Position numbers and translations under genes: made by a program. A stretch of DNA of 64,000 bases, taken from the NCBI GenBank assembly GCA_029876055.1, contig CM056875.1:1240001-1304000 (forward strand), read 5' to 3'. The notes under the pieces are model-generated. The model was not told the DNA's origin and made no database searches. It saw nothing but the letters and a program-made list of their open reading frames with translations. This DNA is from Madurella fahalii. Taxonomy: Eukaryota > Ascomycota > Sordariomycetes > Sordariales. The stretch's first letter is position 1. Every line of letters begins with the position of its first letter. This document shows positions 54,822 to 64,000 of this stretch, in pieces.

Positions 54822-57800
54822 TCACATCTCCATCTCATCATTGCCACTCAATCGCCCTTTTAAAACTTGGCACGCCTCCTCTGCGGCTCTAGTTCTCGCC
54901 TCCTCCCTACTCACACCCCCCTCCACATGTGCAAGACACTTCCCCCCAACCATCACCTTGCACCCAAACTCCTTCTCCCCTCCCTCCTCCTCTTTCACCT
55001 CAACCTCATAATCAACCTTCTCACTCACCGCCAATCTCCCCAACTCCTCCTTCGGATGCAGCAAATGCACCTTATCCCTCAACAGCCTCTCCATCAACGG
55101 GAGGATCCCCACGCGTTCCACAACCCTCTCACACTCCTCAATCGACCCCGAATCCACCCATACAGCGCCCAACAAACTCTCAAACACATCCGAGTAGAAC
55201 TTCTGCGCCTGCAGCCGCGCGAGCAGCGCCCAGGGGTACCTCTGGCCGTTCGACAGCGCCTCCCAAATCTCTCCTCTCATCGCCGCATGCCTCTGCTTAG
55301 TGGCTCGCTGGATAATCCCCATATCAGTCGAGCCGTGCCGCATAAACGACCACAGCGGCAGCGACACCTCCGACCTGACCAGACGCAATTCCTCATCCCC
55401 ATCCTCGGGCCCGGCATCTTCTTCCTCATCCCCCTCCCCACCACCACCACCACCAGCAATATCCACCCTCACCTGCTTGACGCTCCACTCCATGACCAAG
55501 AATCCTAACACATCCGCATTTACTAGCGCCGTCCTCATCAGATGCAGCGTCGAGTTCTCCAGCTTCTCAGCTCTAATAAACAGCTTCTTCACAACCACGT
55601 AATCCAGGATCGCGTCCCCCAGGAACTCAAGCCTATCCAGCGATGCCCGGACAAAGGGCTGGTTGCAAGAGGGGTGCGTCATGGCCTCGACGAGCAGCGA
55701 TTTCTTGTTGAAGGCATACCCGACGAGATCCTCGAGCTGGCGCATCGTTACCGGCAGAGGCTCGCCGTGCGGCGCCTTGTCGTACAAGATCTGCCTGCAG
55801 CGCTCGATGCTCTGCCACTCGACCTCTGGGAGGAAGAGGGACAAGCAATCGAGGGCTTTGGGGATGCGGCCGCTTATGTAGGACGCGCCGATGAGCGCCT
55901 CGACGACGTCAGCAAGGGTTTTGGTGGAGAGGAGCCGGGTGGCATCCGCGGGGGGCGGGTTTGCGAGGACGTCTTCGACGTAGGTAGGCCGCCATTTGTG
56001 CAGGGTGAGGGCCTTGTGGATGATGTAGCCGTCTAGGCCGAAGTCGACAGCCGCGCGGAAGAGGCGCGAGTTGGCGATGATTTTGTCTTTGGACATGGAG
56101 AGGTAGCCTTCGGGAAATTTGAGATCTGGAAGGAACGCGGGGTGAGTGAGTGCTGCGTAAATGAAGGTGGCAGAATGACTTACACTTGGCTGAACAGTTG
56201 ATGGTTGTACAAAACTTGAGGATCGAATCCCCAAGGAACTCTATCCGCTCGTAGTCGGTCGGTCCCCGCGCCGCGCTCGCGCTAATAGCTTCGACAACCA
56301 AGGACAGGTCCGTGATGCCCGTCCTCCCTAGACGTGTCTCCAGGAGGTCTTGGGCGACTAAATGCACCTCGAGCGCGTGAGTAATAGCGGGGATGAGCAT
56401 GCCGACATATGCAAACGTCGCCGGAAGGCGATCGACCCGGACTTGCTCTGCGGGAATGACCCGTGGGTACGGTTTGCTGCTGGGCACTGGCGCGGCGTTG
56501 GCGTGTAGCGGGCGGAAGAAGCCCGCCTTCTTCGGCCAGCTTTTTACGGCGACGTAGGGAACGCCTTCGGGCGCTTCATCAAAGCCAGTATAAGGCTTGC
56601 GGACTAGCTCCGCTGGAGGCTTGGTCGAGAGCCATTCCTGGTAGAAATGCGGATGGTTCTGGTTGGCAGTATCGCGGATCAGATGAGTGGACAACACCGT
56701 TGAATCGGCACGAATCTCGTCTACTGCCATATCCGCGACGCTGATATCCCGATCCAGAGAGATGAAACGGACGGGATATTGTTTCTCTCCGGCACGCCAC
56801 CGGTGCCCAAACGCCATCGCAATCAGGGCAGAAGTATGGTCTGCCTGGCTGTCGACCGCGGTTCTAGACTCGGTGTCACGCGGGTCTGGTTTCATATCAA
56901 CAAGCCATGACGATTTGTGATCCCAGTAGAGTGTAAACTGCTTCATCTCGGGCACTGGGACGGGGAGAAGCAGTTCAAACGAAGCATCCGCTGAGCCGTC
57001 ATGACTTGAGATGTTAAGTCTCCGTCTCCAGACAGCGGCATTGTCTCGCCAAGCCTGCGCAACCAGCGGCCAGGGGTTGAACTGTTCCCTAACCTTGGCC
57101 ATCCCTGTGCGCGGCTCAACCTCCTTCAGCAAGTCGCTCTCCCTGATGGGCAAGAGATAGCAGTTTACTAGCTTAGCCTCACGAAGCTTGGCGTATGCCT
57201 GGAACGCAGCATCCTTGCAAGCGTTTGCCTCTGAAGGCCAGGCGCGGAGACTCTCGAAGCGGCGCAGCTCAGGGGCCAACGAAACGGGCAAGTAGACGGT
57301 GGCTTTTCGTAGCGTCGTCAGGTGAGTGTCCACGGGGTTCCCTTCTAGGTCGTGGACGATATAAAAGGGGCTCCAGTCAACAAACTTCCGCGTTGATAGC
57401 GTGGCACAGAAGTGCTCGAGGTGCTGTTTGGCATCGTGAATGGTGAGCTGTGCCCCAGTTTCCTCGTCCCTCAAAATCGGATAATCCGTTGCTTCGCTGC
57501 CCTCGATCGCTTCAAGGATCTGATTCTCCCGCATCTCGCTCTCATATCTCTGTTTCATCGCCCGTTCGAGAGATTCCCAGTCCCTCGACGATGGATCCGA
57601 TGCGTCTTCTACCAGGAGGTACAGCTGTGAGGAAGACATTCTAGCCCTACCCCGACGCTGGATGAACGACTTGAGATTGCTTGGCTTGTCGAAGCAGATG
57701 ACGAGGTTACACGCCGGTACATCGATACCTTCCTCAAGCACACTCGTCGCAACCAGGAGGTTTGATGTTCCCTTTCGGAAACCCTCGAGTGATAGAAGGT

Positions 57801-59471
57801 CTTCTTTTTTGCTCAGGTCAAGAAAATCTTTCCTCTTTCCAGGAATTTTCGACGCGCCGACCACGGATCCAACTCGATAGCGAGGTTTAATGCGGGGGTG
57901 AATCGACAGTATGTGCGACAACACCGCGACGGTCGCTCTCTCTTTGACAAAGACAATTCCCACGGGGTTCCCTTGGTAACGCTCCAGGATGTCTACCAGC
58001 TTGTTGACCTTGGCAGAAAGGGGGGCCGGTGTTTCGGATGGAGGCATCGGATTGACTACTCGGAAAGCTTCAGCCAAATACGACTTCTCCTGGTTCATTA
58101 GGTTGCTGGTCGGCCAGTTGGGCGTATCTGCCGCGTTGAGGAATTCAGATATGACCCTGTATATGTAGTAATCAGCAGCCCAGGGCCCGATGTGGTTGCA
58201 TGTATCCCGAGCTCTGACGCAAAACGACTTCATCTGTCTCTGGCAGTACGTATTGCGGGTTTTGACAGCCTTGCGGAGTGCTTCCCGGCTCCGTGACGAG
58301 TTTTCGTCCCGCAACTTCAAGATGAGCGGATCGGTTCTGATGTCGAGCCCGCGATAGACATTGTTCAACCTTGACATTGTGGGCGTGGGACCGCTAATAT
58401 CTTCGGGGTCCGGGAGGCTTCCATAAGAAGCAGGGATCATGTCGGGGCGATTGACCTGAGCAAGTAGCTCGTCTCGGTGTTTGCTCGGTGTCTTACAAAC
58501 GGCATCCAGGGTCTGTTCGAGGACCTCGAGGTCGGTGAGGTTGGAGCGCATCAGAGGACTCGCGGTGAGGCCCAGAATATGGGGTACGGGGCGACCTCCC
58601 GCTTTTTCAACGGAGTAGTGCTCATTCATGAGCCTTGCCACTGCGTTCATCTTGACACAGTTGTGCGCTACAGAAGATCTCAGGGACCGAAACTCGAGGA
58701 GACGGGGCAAGGGTACACACCTTCATCGATCACAATAAGGCTGAGGGACTTAAGAGGAACAAACGCGTGGGACACGGCGTCGAAGAGAATCTGGTACGTT
58801 GATACGACGATGCGGATGTTGAAGAGGACTTCATCCCACACGCCCGGCCTGCTTGCCCATGCCTCTATGTTGTCGGCACCGCAAATGAACTTGGACTGGA
58901 CGCCCGGAATCTGGGCCCGTATCACTTCGAATTGCTGCAAAGCGAGAGACACAGTCGGAGCCAGGAACCAGACGAGCTAGAATCGCTTGTCAACCGGCGC
59001 TCCAGAACGTTGTGAGCTTGTACCGACCTTTTCGCTCCGCTCGAGCTCTACCCTGATACGGAGTACAGCACTGGAGAGCCCCTAAGCATGCTTCCAGAAT
59101 AAGACTTCGGGATGGTACTTACACCTGCGTCTTACCGCTTCCGGTATCCATCTGTTTGGTACAGGTCAGCGAGCCAGGTTGCAATGATGTCGGCGATGGA
59201 GCAAGCTTACCGCGACGATGATGTTCTGCTTGAGGCTCTCCTCGAGCATCTCGATCTGATAAGCCCTCGCAGTCATAATCACCAACTCTGGCGGCTTTTG
59301 TTCGAGGGTGCTGCTGCGAGGACTGTCCTTAGGATCGTTTGGCTTAGGCCTAGATTTAGACGGAGCTGTTCTAGTCTCGGACGAGATGATGGCACCCCAT
59401 TCATCAACCAGCCCAACAAGAGGCTCGTTATCAGGCTCCGAAGAGCTCGAGCTGCCGTAGTCGGAATCCAT
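54822..59471 (-). CDS. dcl2: Dicer-like protein 2
   Basis: Exons: 59471-59211, 59151-59123, 59070-59028, 58976-58721, 58667-56184 and 56125-54822, giving 1458 residues with consistent phases. An in-frame ATG at 59498 would add nine residues. Domains: DExD/H helicase (MDTGSGKT about 88-95, DEAH about 195-198), helicase C with QRRGRARM (about 500-540), Dicer dimerisation domain (about 614-712), RNase IIIa (IEFLGDSILKF about 1003; TLADVVEALIGASY), RNase IIIb (LEFLGDAILDY about 1187; SDVFESLLGAVW) and a degenerate dsRNA-binding tail. The acidic catalytic positions of both RNase III domains look intact. No PAZ domain is recognisable. The enzyme makes small RNAs for silencing and, in related fungi, antiviral defence. 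RNase IIIb carries a Gly/Asp/Glu-rich insert (about 1225-1255). Confidence 0.95.
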
Positions 59472-60268
59472 TGTCGTCAGCAGACCAAATCTGGTCACAG
59501 AACCGGGTATCTGCGAGGGGACGAAGGTGGTTGCGCGGCCAGTTTACCACAGATGTCGTCAAGCCTCAAGCCGGTTCCTGGACAATCTGTGTCTGGGCCA
59601 TGACGCGGCTCACGAACTCCCTATGAGTGTCAGGAAGCAAAGTGTAATCCCCTTGGGAGCCGCCGTGGCCAATTCAAGGGCCGAACCACCGTAGCCAGTT
59701 CGGTGAAAAAATTGAAGACACCTAAAGCGTATGTGTGGCGGGCCTGATACAGAACGTCGCCCGTCGACGTTTTTGTCTTATTCATCATCCGAACGTGGGG
59801 ACGTGTGCCGGTTTGTGGACTAGTAATTCTCTCAGGTCGCGCGATGCTGCATGCAGTGAGGCCCACCACTCGAAACCTTAGGCTCAGCGGACAACTTCGC
59901 GCAGACAACCTGCAGCGAGGCTCATGGCCTCGCAACCGTCAAATCGGAGTGGTGAGCTGCGCGTAATGCACAGCTGTGCGTTCGCTCCTCGACGAACGAT
60001 GGATGCCGAGTTCCGGCACTGAGCGCGGATTTTGGGAGCAAACAGCGGCAGTTGACGGCAGCAGCCCTGCATATCGTGGGCTGGCTTCTGCAGGTCCGCC
60101 GTGCGGAGTCGATTGAGATTCGTCTCCAGTGACTCGTCATCCGCATCACCACCTTCCCATCCAGGGGTCTTAAACGCCTGCGCAACCACTATTTTGTGAG
60201 CTCGAGCGATTGATCATCGTGGTTTACGTCGGCCGTTGCTCCGGAAAAGGGAGACGTTGACGGATATC
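59472..60268. promoter_or_regulatory. Divergent promoter region, dcl2 / RCC1-like gene
   Basis: About 800 bp between start codons. No repeat or RNA gene is visible. The longer ORFs here lack protein-like composition. Confidence 0.45.
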
Positions 60269-61444
60269 ATGGCGTTGTACGCAGCTGGGTTCAATGCCTG
60301 GAACCAATTGCAATTTGAGAACCCGCCTGTTGAAGAGCCAGATGACATTCCATCCTTCACTTGTTTGTTGCACAACGACGCCATTGATCATGTCCGTCCA
60401 TTTTTCTCTTACACGCTCGGTGAGTGGGTCATGGCTGCAGAATCCTCGAGGCCGTCGGTGAATATGAGACCGTGGCAGCATTAGTGACTGCAGTGTGGCT
60501 GATCATCCCATCCTCTAGTCCACTCCAAAAATGGTCAAGTTCAATCGGCAGGCATGGTTCCAAAGGACCACAAGAGATTACGCGCGGCTAATGATAGGGC
60601 CTATGCAAGTTTTGTCGAGGCATCCAACGGCGTCGTCGTAGGTATGGAGAGTTGCTTCGTCTCACCTTCGCCAAGTCACTTACACGTCCCATTCATTAGT
60701 CCATGACGGCATCGAGACTTTGTACGAGTACCCCTCCCTCCAGAGCCTCCTTTCCAACAAACCATCCCGCACCTTCCCCGACTTCCCAAACATAACCCAG
60801 TTAGTCGCCTACGACACCGGCTTCGCAGCCCTGTCATCAGCCGGCCGCGTCTGGACGTGGGGTGACGAGCGCTACGCGGCCTGCTTCGGCAGGGACGTCA
60901 CCGATGAGAGGTAGGTGCACCTACCTATCAACCTAAGGACTTTCCTTTCGCAACTCCAAACGAGGCTCATAGGAACCAAAGTCCCGCAGACACACCCAGC
61001 CTCGTGCCAGACCTAGCCGACCTGCCCACAGGCCCCGTAACCAAGCTCGCAGCAGGCGGGTACGTCCTCGCCGCCCTTACGGCCGGGAACGACCTCTATT
61101 GCTGGGGCCACGCGGGGCGGTCTCGCGTTCTAGCAGACCTCTTCTCAGACCCAGATTTTGACGCGGACACGGACCGTCCGAATCCCGTGGTGATAGGCCA
61201 AGACAAGGACGTCGCCGATATCGCGGTAGGGGATGCACACCTAGTGGCCCTGACTTCGGACGGGGAGGTGTACGTGACCGGTGACAACAGAAATGCGCAG
61301 CTCAGCTTGCCAGGGATGTCCTCGGCGAAGACCTGGACGCGGATTAGTTTTGGAACCATACTCGAGACAAACCAATCCATCGTCACAAGCGTAGCAGCCG
61401 GGCCAAAGAACTCCTTCCTGGTCGTTCGGAATAATTCCCGCTAA
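60269..61444 (+). CDS. RCC1-repeat protein (Ats1-like)
   Basis: Exons are 60269-60419, 60519-60641, 60700-60910 and 60973-61444, giving 318 residues. The last acceptor could instead be the AAAG ending at 60981; both keep frame. RCC1-type blades are visible: MALYAAGFNAWNQL, FAALSSAGRVWTWGDERYAACFG, VLAALTAGNDLYCWGHAG, HLVALTSDGEVYVTGDNRNAQL and NSFLVV, consistent with a single seven-blade propeller and little else. The N-terminus resembles the small fungal Ats1-type proteins, linked to tRNA wobble-uridine modification (diphthamide/Elongator context) and tubulin phenotypes in yeast. The specific orthology is moderate. It converges on the proteasome gene with a 146-bp gap. Confidence 0.82.
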
Positions 61445-61590
61445 GGTAGAATAGCTCGGCTGCCATAAGTGGCCGTTTTCTATCCCTTTCGCGTCGTCTA
61501 GTTGTACAAAAGTGCCTTGCCTGCATAGCGGGAGTGAACCCCAAGCGCGCGCTTCCCATCATGGTCATCATCAGAACGCCATCCCAGAAA

Positions 61591-62768
61591 TCATAGGTTC
61601 GTGAGGTAGTCCTCGATCTCCTGCGGGGTGAGCTTCCGGAAGCGGGGGCCCACCGCGCCCTCGACACCCTCGACGCCGAGCAGGTGGTCCGCCGGGGGCC
61701 CGACGATGCCTGGAGATCGCATTAGCAACACATATCTCGGCACTATGTATAAGAGGAGAGACTCACCAATCTCGATCGTCTCCCCGTTCATCTCGCCCTC
61801 GATCGTCTCCTTGAGCGTCAGCAGCGCAATGTGCACGGCATCCTCCAGCTCCAACCCCTCCGTATACCTCTTCTCGAGGAACGTCTTCGCCGTGGTCGCG
61901 CTCTTCCCGATAGCCGTGGCCTTCCAAGGGAAGTAACTCCCGCTCGGGTCAACCTGGTAAAGCATCGGCCCGCCCTTCAAGATGCCGCCCGTCTTCCCGC
62001 TCAGCTTCGTCTTGGCCCCCTCCTCGTCGCCGCCCGCGCCCCCGCCTCCCGTCATCCCCGTCTGCTCCTCCTCGGGCAGTACCCCCTCGTCCCAACCCGC
62101 GACCAGCAGGCTCACGCCGTATGGCCGCACGCCGCCCGACTGCGTCGCCTCCTGCATCACGCGCGCCACGTCCTGCACCAGGATCCGCGTCGGCGGGTAC
62201 TCGTTGTAGATGCGCTTGTAGCCCGTGTGCGACACCTTGCGCGCGCGGTCCACCAGCACCCGGTAGTCCGGGCCCATGCCCGAGTAGACCATGCCGATGT
62301 TGGGCGTGATCAGGCTGATCTTGGAGAGGGACGAGGGGTCGGCGAGCGGCGACGACGACTTCTTCTCGGTGGCGAGGACGATGCCGTTTGTCGCTGTTGG
62401 AGGGGCGCGTGTTAGATTTCAGAGGCTTCTGGGGCGGTTGCGTGGTGGTTGGCGGACAGAGAGAGAGAGAGAGAGAGGAGGGGAGGCGGGGTTGGAGGGG
62501 AGGAACGGACCTTTGATGCCTAGGGCTGTTACGCCTTGATTGACGGCGTTGAGGGCATATTCTGCGAGGTTTGGTTAGGACGGGATGTTCGTTTTCAAGA
62601 CTCGGGAGCTCTCGCTAGTTGTGAGCGTTGGCGATGCGCGACTGACCGATCTGAACCAGCTTGCCGCTGTTGCGGGTCGTTAGTGAGGACCAATCTACAC
62701 TACAGCCTGAGCGATAGGGCTCACCTGGGCGAAAATGTTGTAAGAGAGAATGAGTATCTATCCGCCAT
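61591..62768 (-). CDS. pre8: 20S proteasome subunit alpha-2
   Basis: Exons are 62768-62725, 62666-62647, 62561-62511, 62393-61767 and 61709-61591, giving 286 residues with all phases consistent. Three small 5' exons (44, 20 and 51 nt) encode the conserved start [38 protein letters not shown] (only part quoted by exon). Then come GMVYSGMGPDYRVL and ALLTLKETIEGEM. The last intron (61766-61710) is 57 nt, in frame and stop-free. The protein forms part of the alpha ring of the core particle. It exceeds yeast Pre8 by about 36 residues because of a Gly/Glu/Lys-rich insert after VAGWDEG (about 140-170). It is divergent from the RING-CH gene. Confidence 0.96.
62458..62477. repeat. (GA)n microsatellite in a pre8 intron
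   Basis: About ten GA dinucleotides lie within intron 3 of the proteasome gene (62510-62394). Confidence 0.85.
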
Positions 62769-63404
62769 GATGACGATCTGAAGAAGTACAGGAGAGCTTG
62801 TCGAGGTCTAGATCCGTGGTTGCGTGTAATTGCTTCTCCAAGTCGTAGTTGCAAGAGGTCAAGGCTGTTGTCGATTTGCAAGCTCCCAGGCCAGGCACGG
62901 CGAAGTTGCGCGTCGATGGCCGGACCTCAGCCTGAGAGAGAGCTTGGGCCACCCAGGCGGACAGAGCTGCTGATTCGCTGAGCGGATGGCGGTTTTTACG
63001 GGTCTCGACTATGCCTGTGGTTCTGGGTTTGCTCCACTGGTTGGGCTAACTGCATAGGGAATTTGATACCTAGAGAAGCACAAAATGTTTGCGGCTGCCG
63101 GATTTCTCTCTTTCCCTTGCCCCAGAATCCGGGTTGACACTCCGGTCGTGTAGTTGATACACACGGCTTCCCCCTTTGTTAATGGACCAAAAGGTAAGAA
63201 ATGCCTAGTGGGATGCTGTTTGTGCCATGGAAATGCGCCATGGCAGCCCTGCGCCCCAAACGGCAAATTGCCCGGGCCAGTTGGCGTAGCTTGACACCTG
63301 TCATATTTCGGCGAGCTTCTCTCAGTCTCTTTAATCCCGTTCATCTTCTTTCAGGTCGCCTCTGCGCGTTACATGATACACTCATCTGATACCGAGACTT
63401 CAAT
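62769..63404. promoter_or_regulatory. Divergent promoter region, pre8 / RING-CH gene
   Basis: 636 bp between start codons. I looked for the Rpn4-type PACE element (GGTGGCAAA) and did not see it. No gene is present. Confidence 0.4.
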
Positions 63405-64000
63405 ATGGCTTCTGAATCCTTCGAGCCACGATGGAGTTGGCCCTCGGGGATAGATATGCAGAATGACAGCCCTAGAAACGAGACGCCCACGCCGCCAGCA
63501 GCTGACACACAAGCGCCCGGAACTACCGGGACCACGGACGGCTCATCCCCGGGCCCAACGCCGACTCAGCGACAGCGGCATTACAAGCCTCGGACCTGCC
63601 GCATTTGCCTAGAGGTTGTACCGCCCACCACAGACATCGACGATTCAATCGCGGGCAGGGTCTTCTCATCGAAAGCCCGCGTGCGCTATGTATCCGAGGA
63701 CCCGGAGCTCGGCCGGCTGCTCAGCCCCTGCAAATGCAAAGGTTCTCAGAAGTATGTCCATGAGGGATGTCTACAGGCCTGGAGGACCGCGGCCCCTCTG
63801 TCGGATCGAAACTATTGGCGGTGCCCAACCTGTCACTTTGAGTACCGCCTGGAGCGGCTGCAGTGGGGCCGCTGGCTGTCGAGCAAGCTCTTGCGGGCGA
63901 CCCTGACCGTGCTCGTCATGGTGGTTACTGTTTTCTTTCTCGGATTCGTCGCCGATCCCATCATCAACTTTTGGGTTGATCCGTTTGGCAGTCTTGCCGG
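63405..64000 (+). CDS. RING-CH (MARCH-type) membrane E3 ubiquitin ligase, 3' end cut by window
   Basis: The gene is open from the ATG at 63405 to the window edge (198 complete codons seen). The N-terminal 60 residues are Pro/Thr-rich. The RING-CH (C4HC3) domain runs from CRICLE (about 66-71) through CKCKGSQKYVHEGCLQAWR to CPTCHFEY (about 143-150). The His-Cys spacing distinguishes it from a classical RING. A hydrophobic segment (TLTVLVMVVTVFFLGFVA) follows, so the protein is membrane-bound. The family ubiquitinates membrane or ER proteins. A 70-residue insert-like Cys2-Cys3 spacing, longer than in animal MARCH proteins, is typical of fungal members. Confidence 0.9.
   Translation, partial: MASESFEPRWSWPSGIDMQNDSPRNETPTPPAADTQAPGTTGTTDGSSPGPTPTQRQRHYKPRTCRICLEVVPPTTDIDDSIAGRVFSSKARVRYVSEDPELGRLLSPCKCKGSQKYVHEGCLQAWRTAAPLSDRNYWRCPTCHFEYRLERLQWGRWLSSKLLRATLTVLVMVVTVFFLGFVADPIINFWVDPFGSLA

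Noticed and set aside
62769..63404. Rpn4/PACE regulation of pre8
   Set aside because: No GGTGGCAAA-like element was seen in either orientation.
1..64000. tRNA, rRNA and CRISPR elements
   Set aside because: Scanning by eye for GGTTCRANNC-type B boxes and for regularly spaced repeats gave nothing convincing. A covariance-model search could still reveal an intron-containing tRNA.

Overview
This window is nuclear DNA of a filamentous ascomycete. The best fit is Sordariomycetes, probably Sordariales/Chaetomiaceae, inferred from protein resemblance and gene style rather than from a database match. Supporting signs are short introns (about 50-120 nt) with GTAAGT-like donors and CTAAC/CTGAC branch sites, GC-rich coding DNA, ATP-citrate lyase split into two divergent genes, a dicer-like 2 gene, a GPI-anchored GH72 glucanosyltransferase and an Rrg9 homologue. 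I reconstructed 24 genes. For the multi-exon genes nearly every internal junction was checked for reading phase. The two genes at the edges (ATP-citrate lyase subunit 1 on the left, a RING-CH protein on the right) are cut by the window.

Layout. 1-5.4 kb: divergent acl1/acl2, together the cytosolic acetyl-CoA-forming ATP-citrate lyase. 6-10.4 kb: GH72 cell-wall enzyme (-) and a ubiquitin-like/WLM metalloprotease (+). 11.6-21.5 kb: WDR62/MAPKBP1-like WD40 protein (-), Rrg9 (-), an mpaB/Lcp-like haem oxygenase-fold protein (+) and calcipressin (-). 21.5-23.8 kb: gene-free, with a possible retroelement remnant. 23.8-29.4 kb: mitochondrial PheRS (-) and argininosuccinate synthase (-), the latter divergent from the mitochondrial dicarboxylate carrier (+). 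30-32.5 kb: RNA polymerase II subunit Rpb3 (-), divergent from mitochondrial GrpE/Mge1 (+). 33.1-36.4 kb: an unrecognised 8-exon gene (-). 37.4-43.7 kb: RFC1 (-), mitochondrial L16 (+), RFC5 (+), so two subunits of one clamp loader lie within 2 kb. 44.8-51 kb: KDEL receptor Erd2, an unrecognised coiled-coil single-pass membrane protein and a LicD-family protein (all +). 51.6-59.5 kb: Rgp1 (-) and Dicer-like 2 (-). 60.3-64 kb: RCC1-like protein (+), proteasome alpha-2 (-) and a RING-CH E3 ligase (+).

The content is mostly housekeeping. I see no biosynthetic cluster, intact transposon, tRNA, rRNA or CRISPR. The most unusual features are at gene-structure level. There are two 5-nt internal microexons in adjacent divergent genes (argininosuccinate synthase and dicarboxylate carrier), a 14-nt exon, an 18-nt exon beside a 409-nt intron in acl2, and a 4-nt initiator exon. 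Several introns are a multiple of three and stop-free, so they would be invisible to ORF-only annotation. Two proteins with recognisable architecture but no family I can name (33138-36440 and 46924-48645) are the best candidates for new biology.
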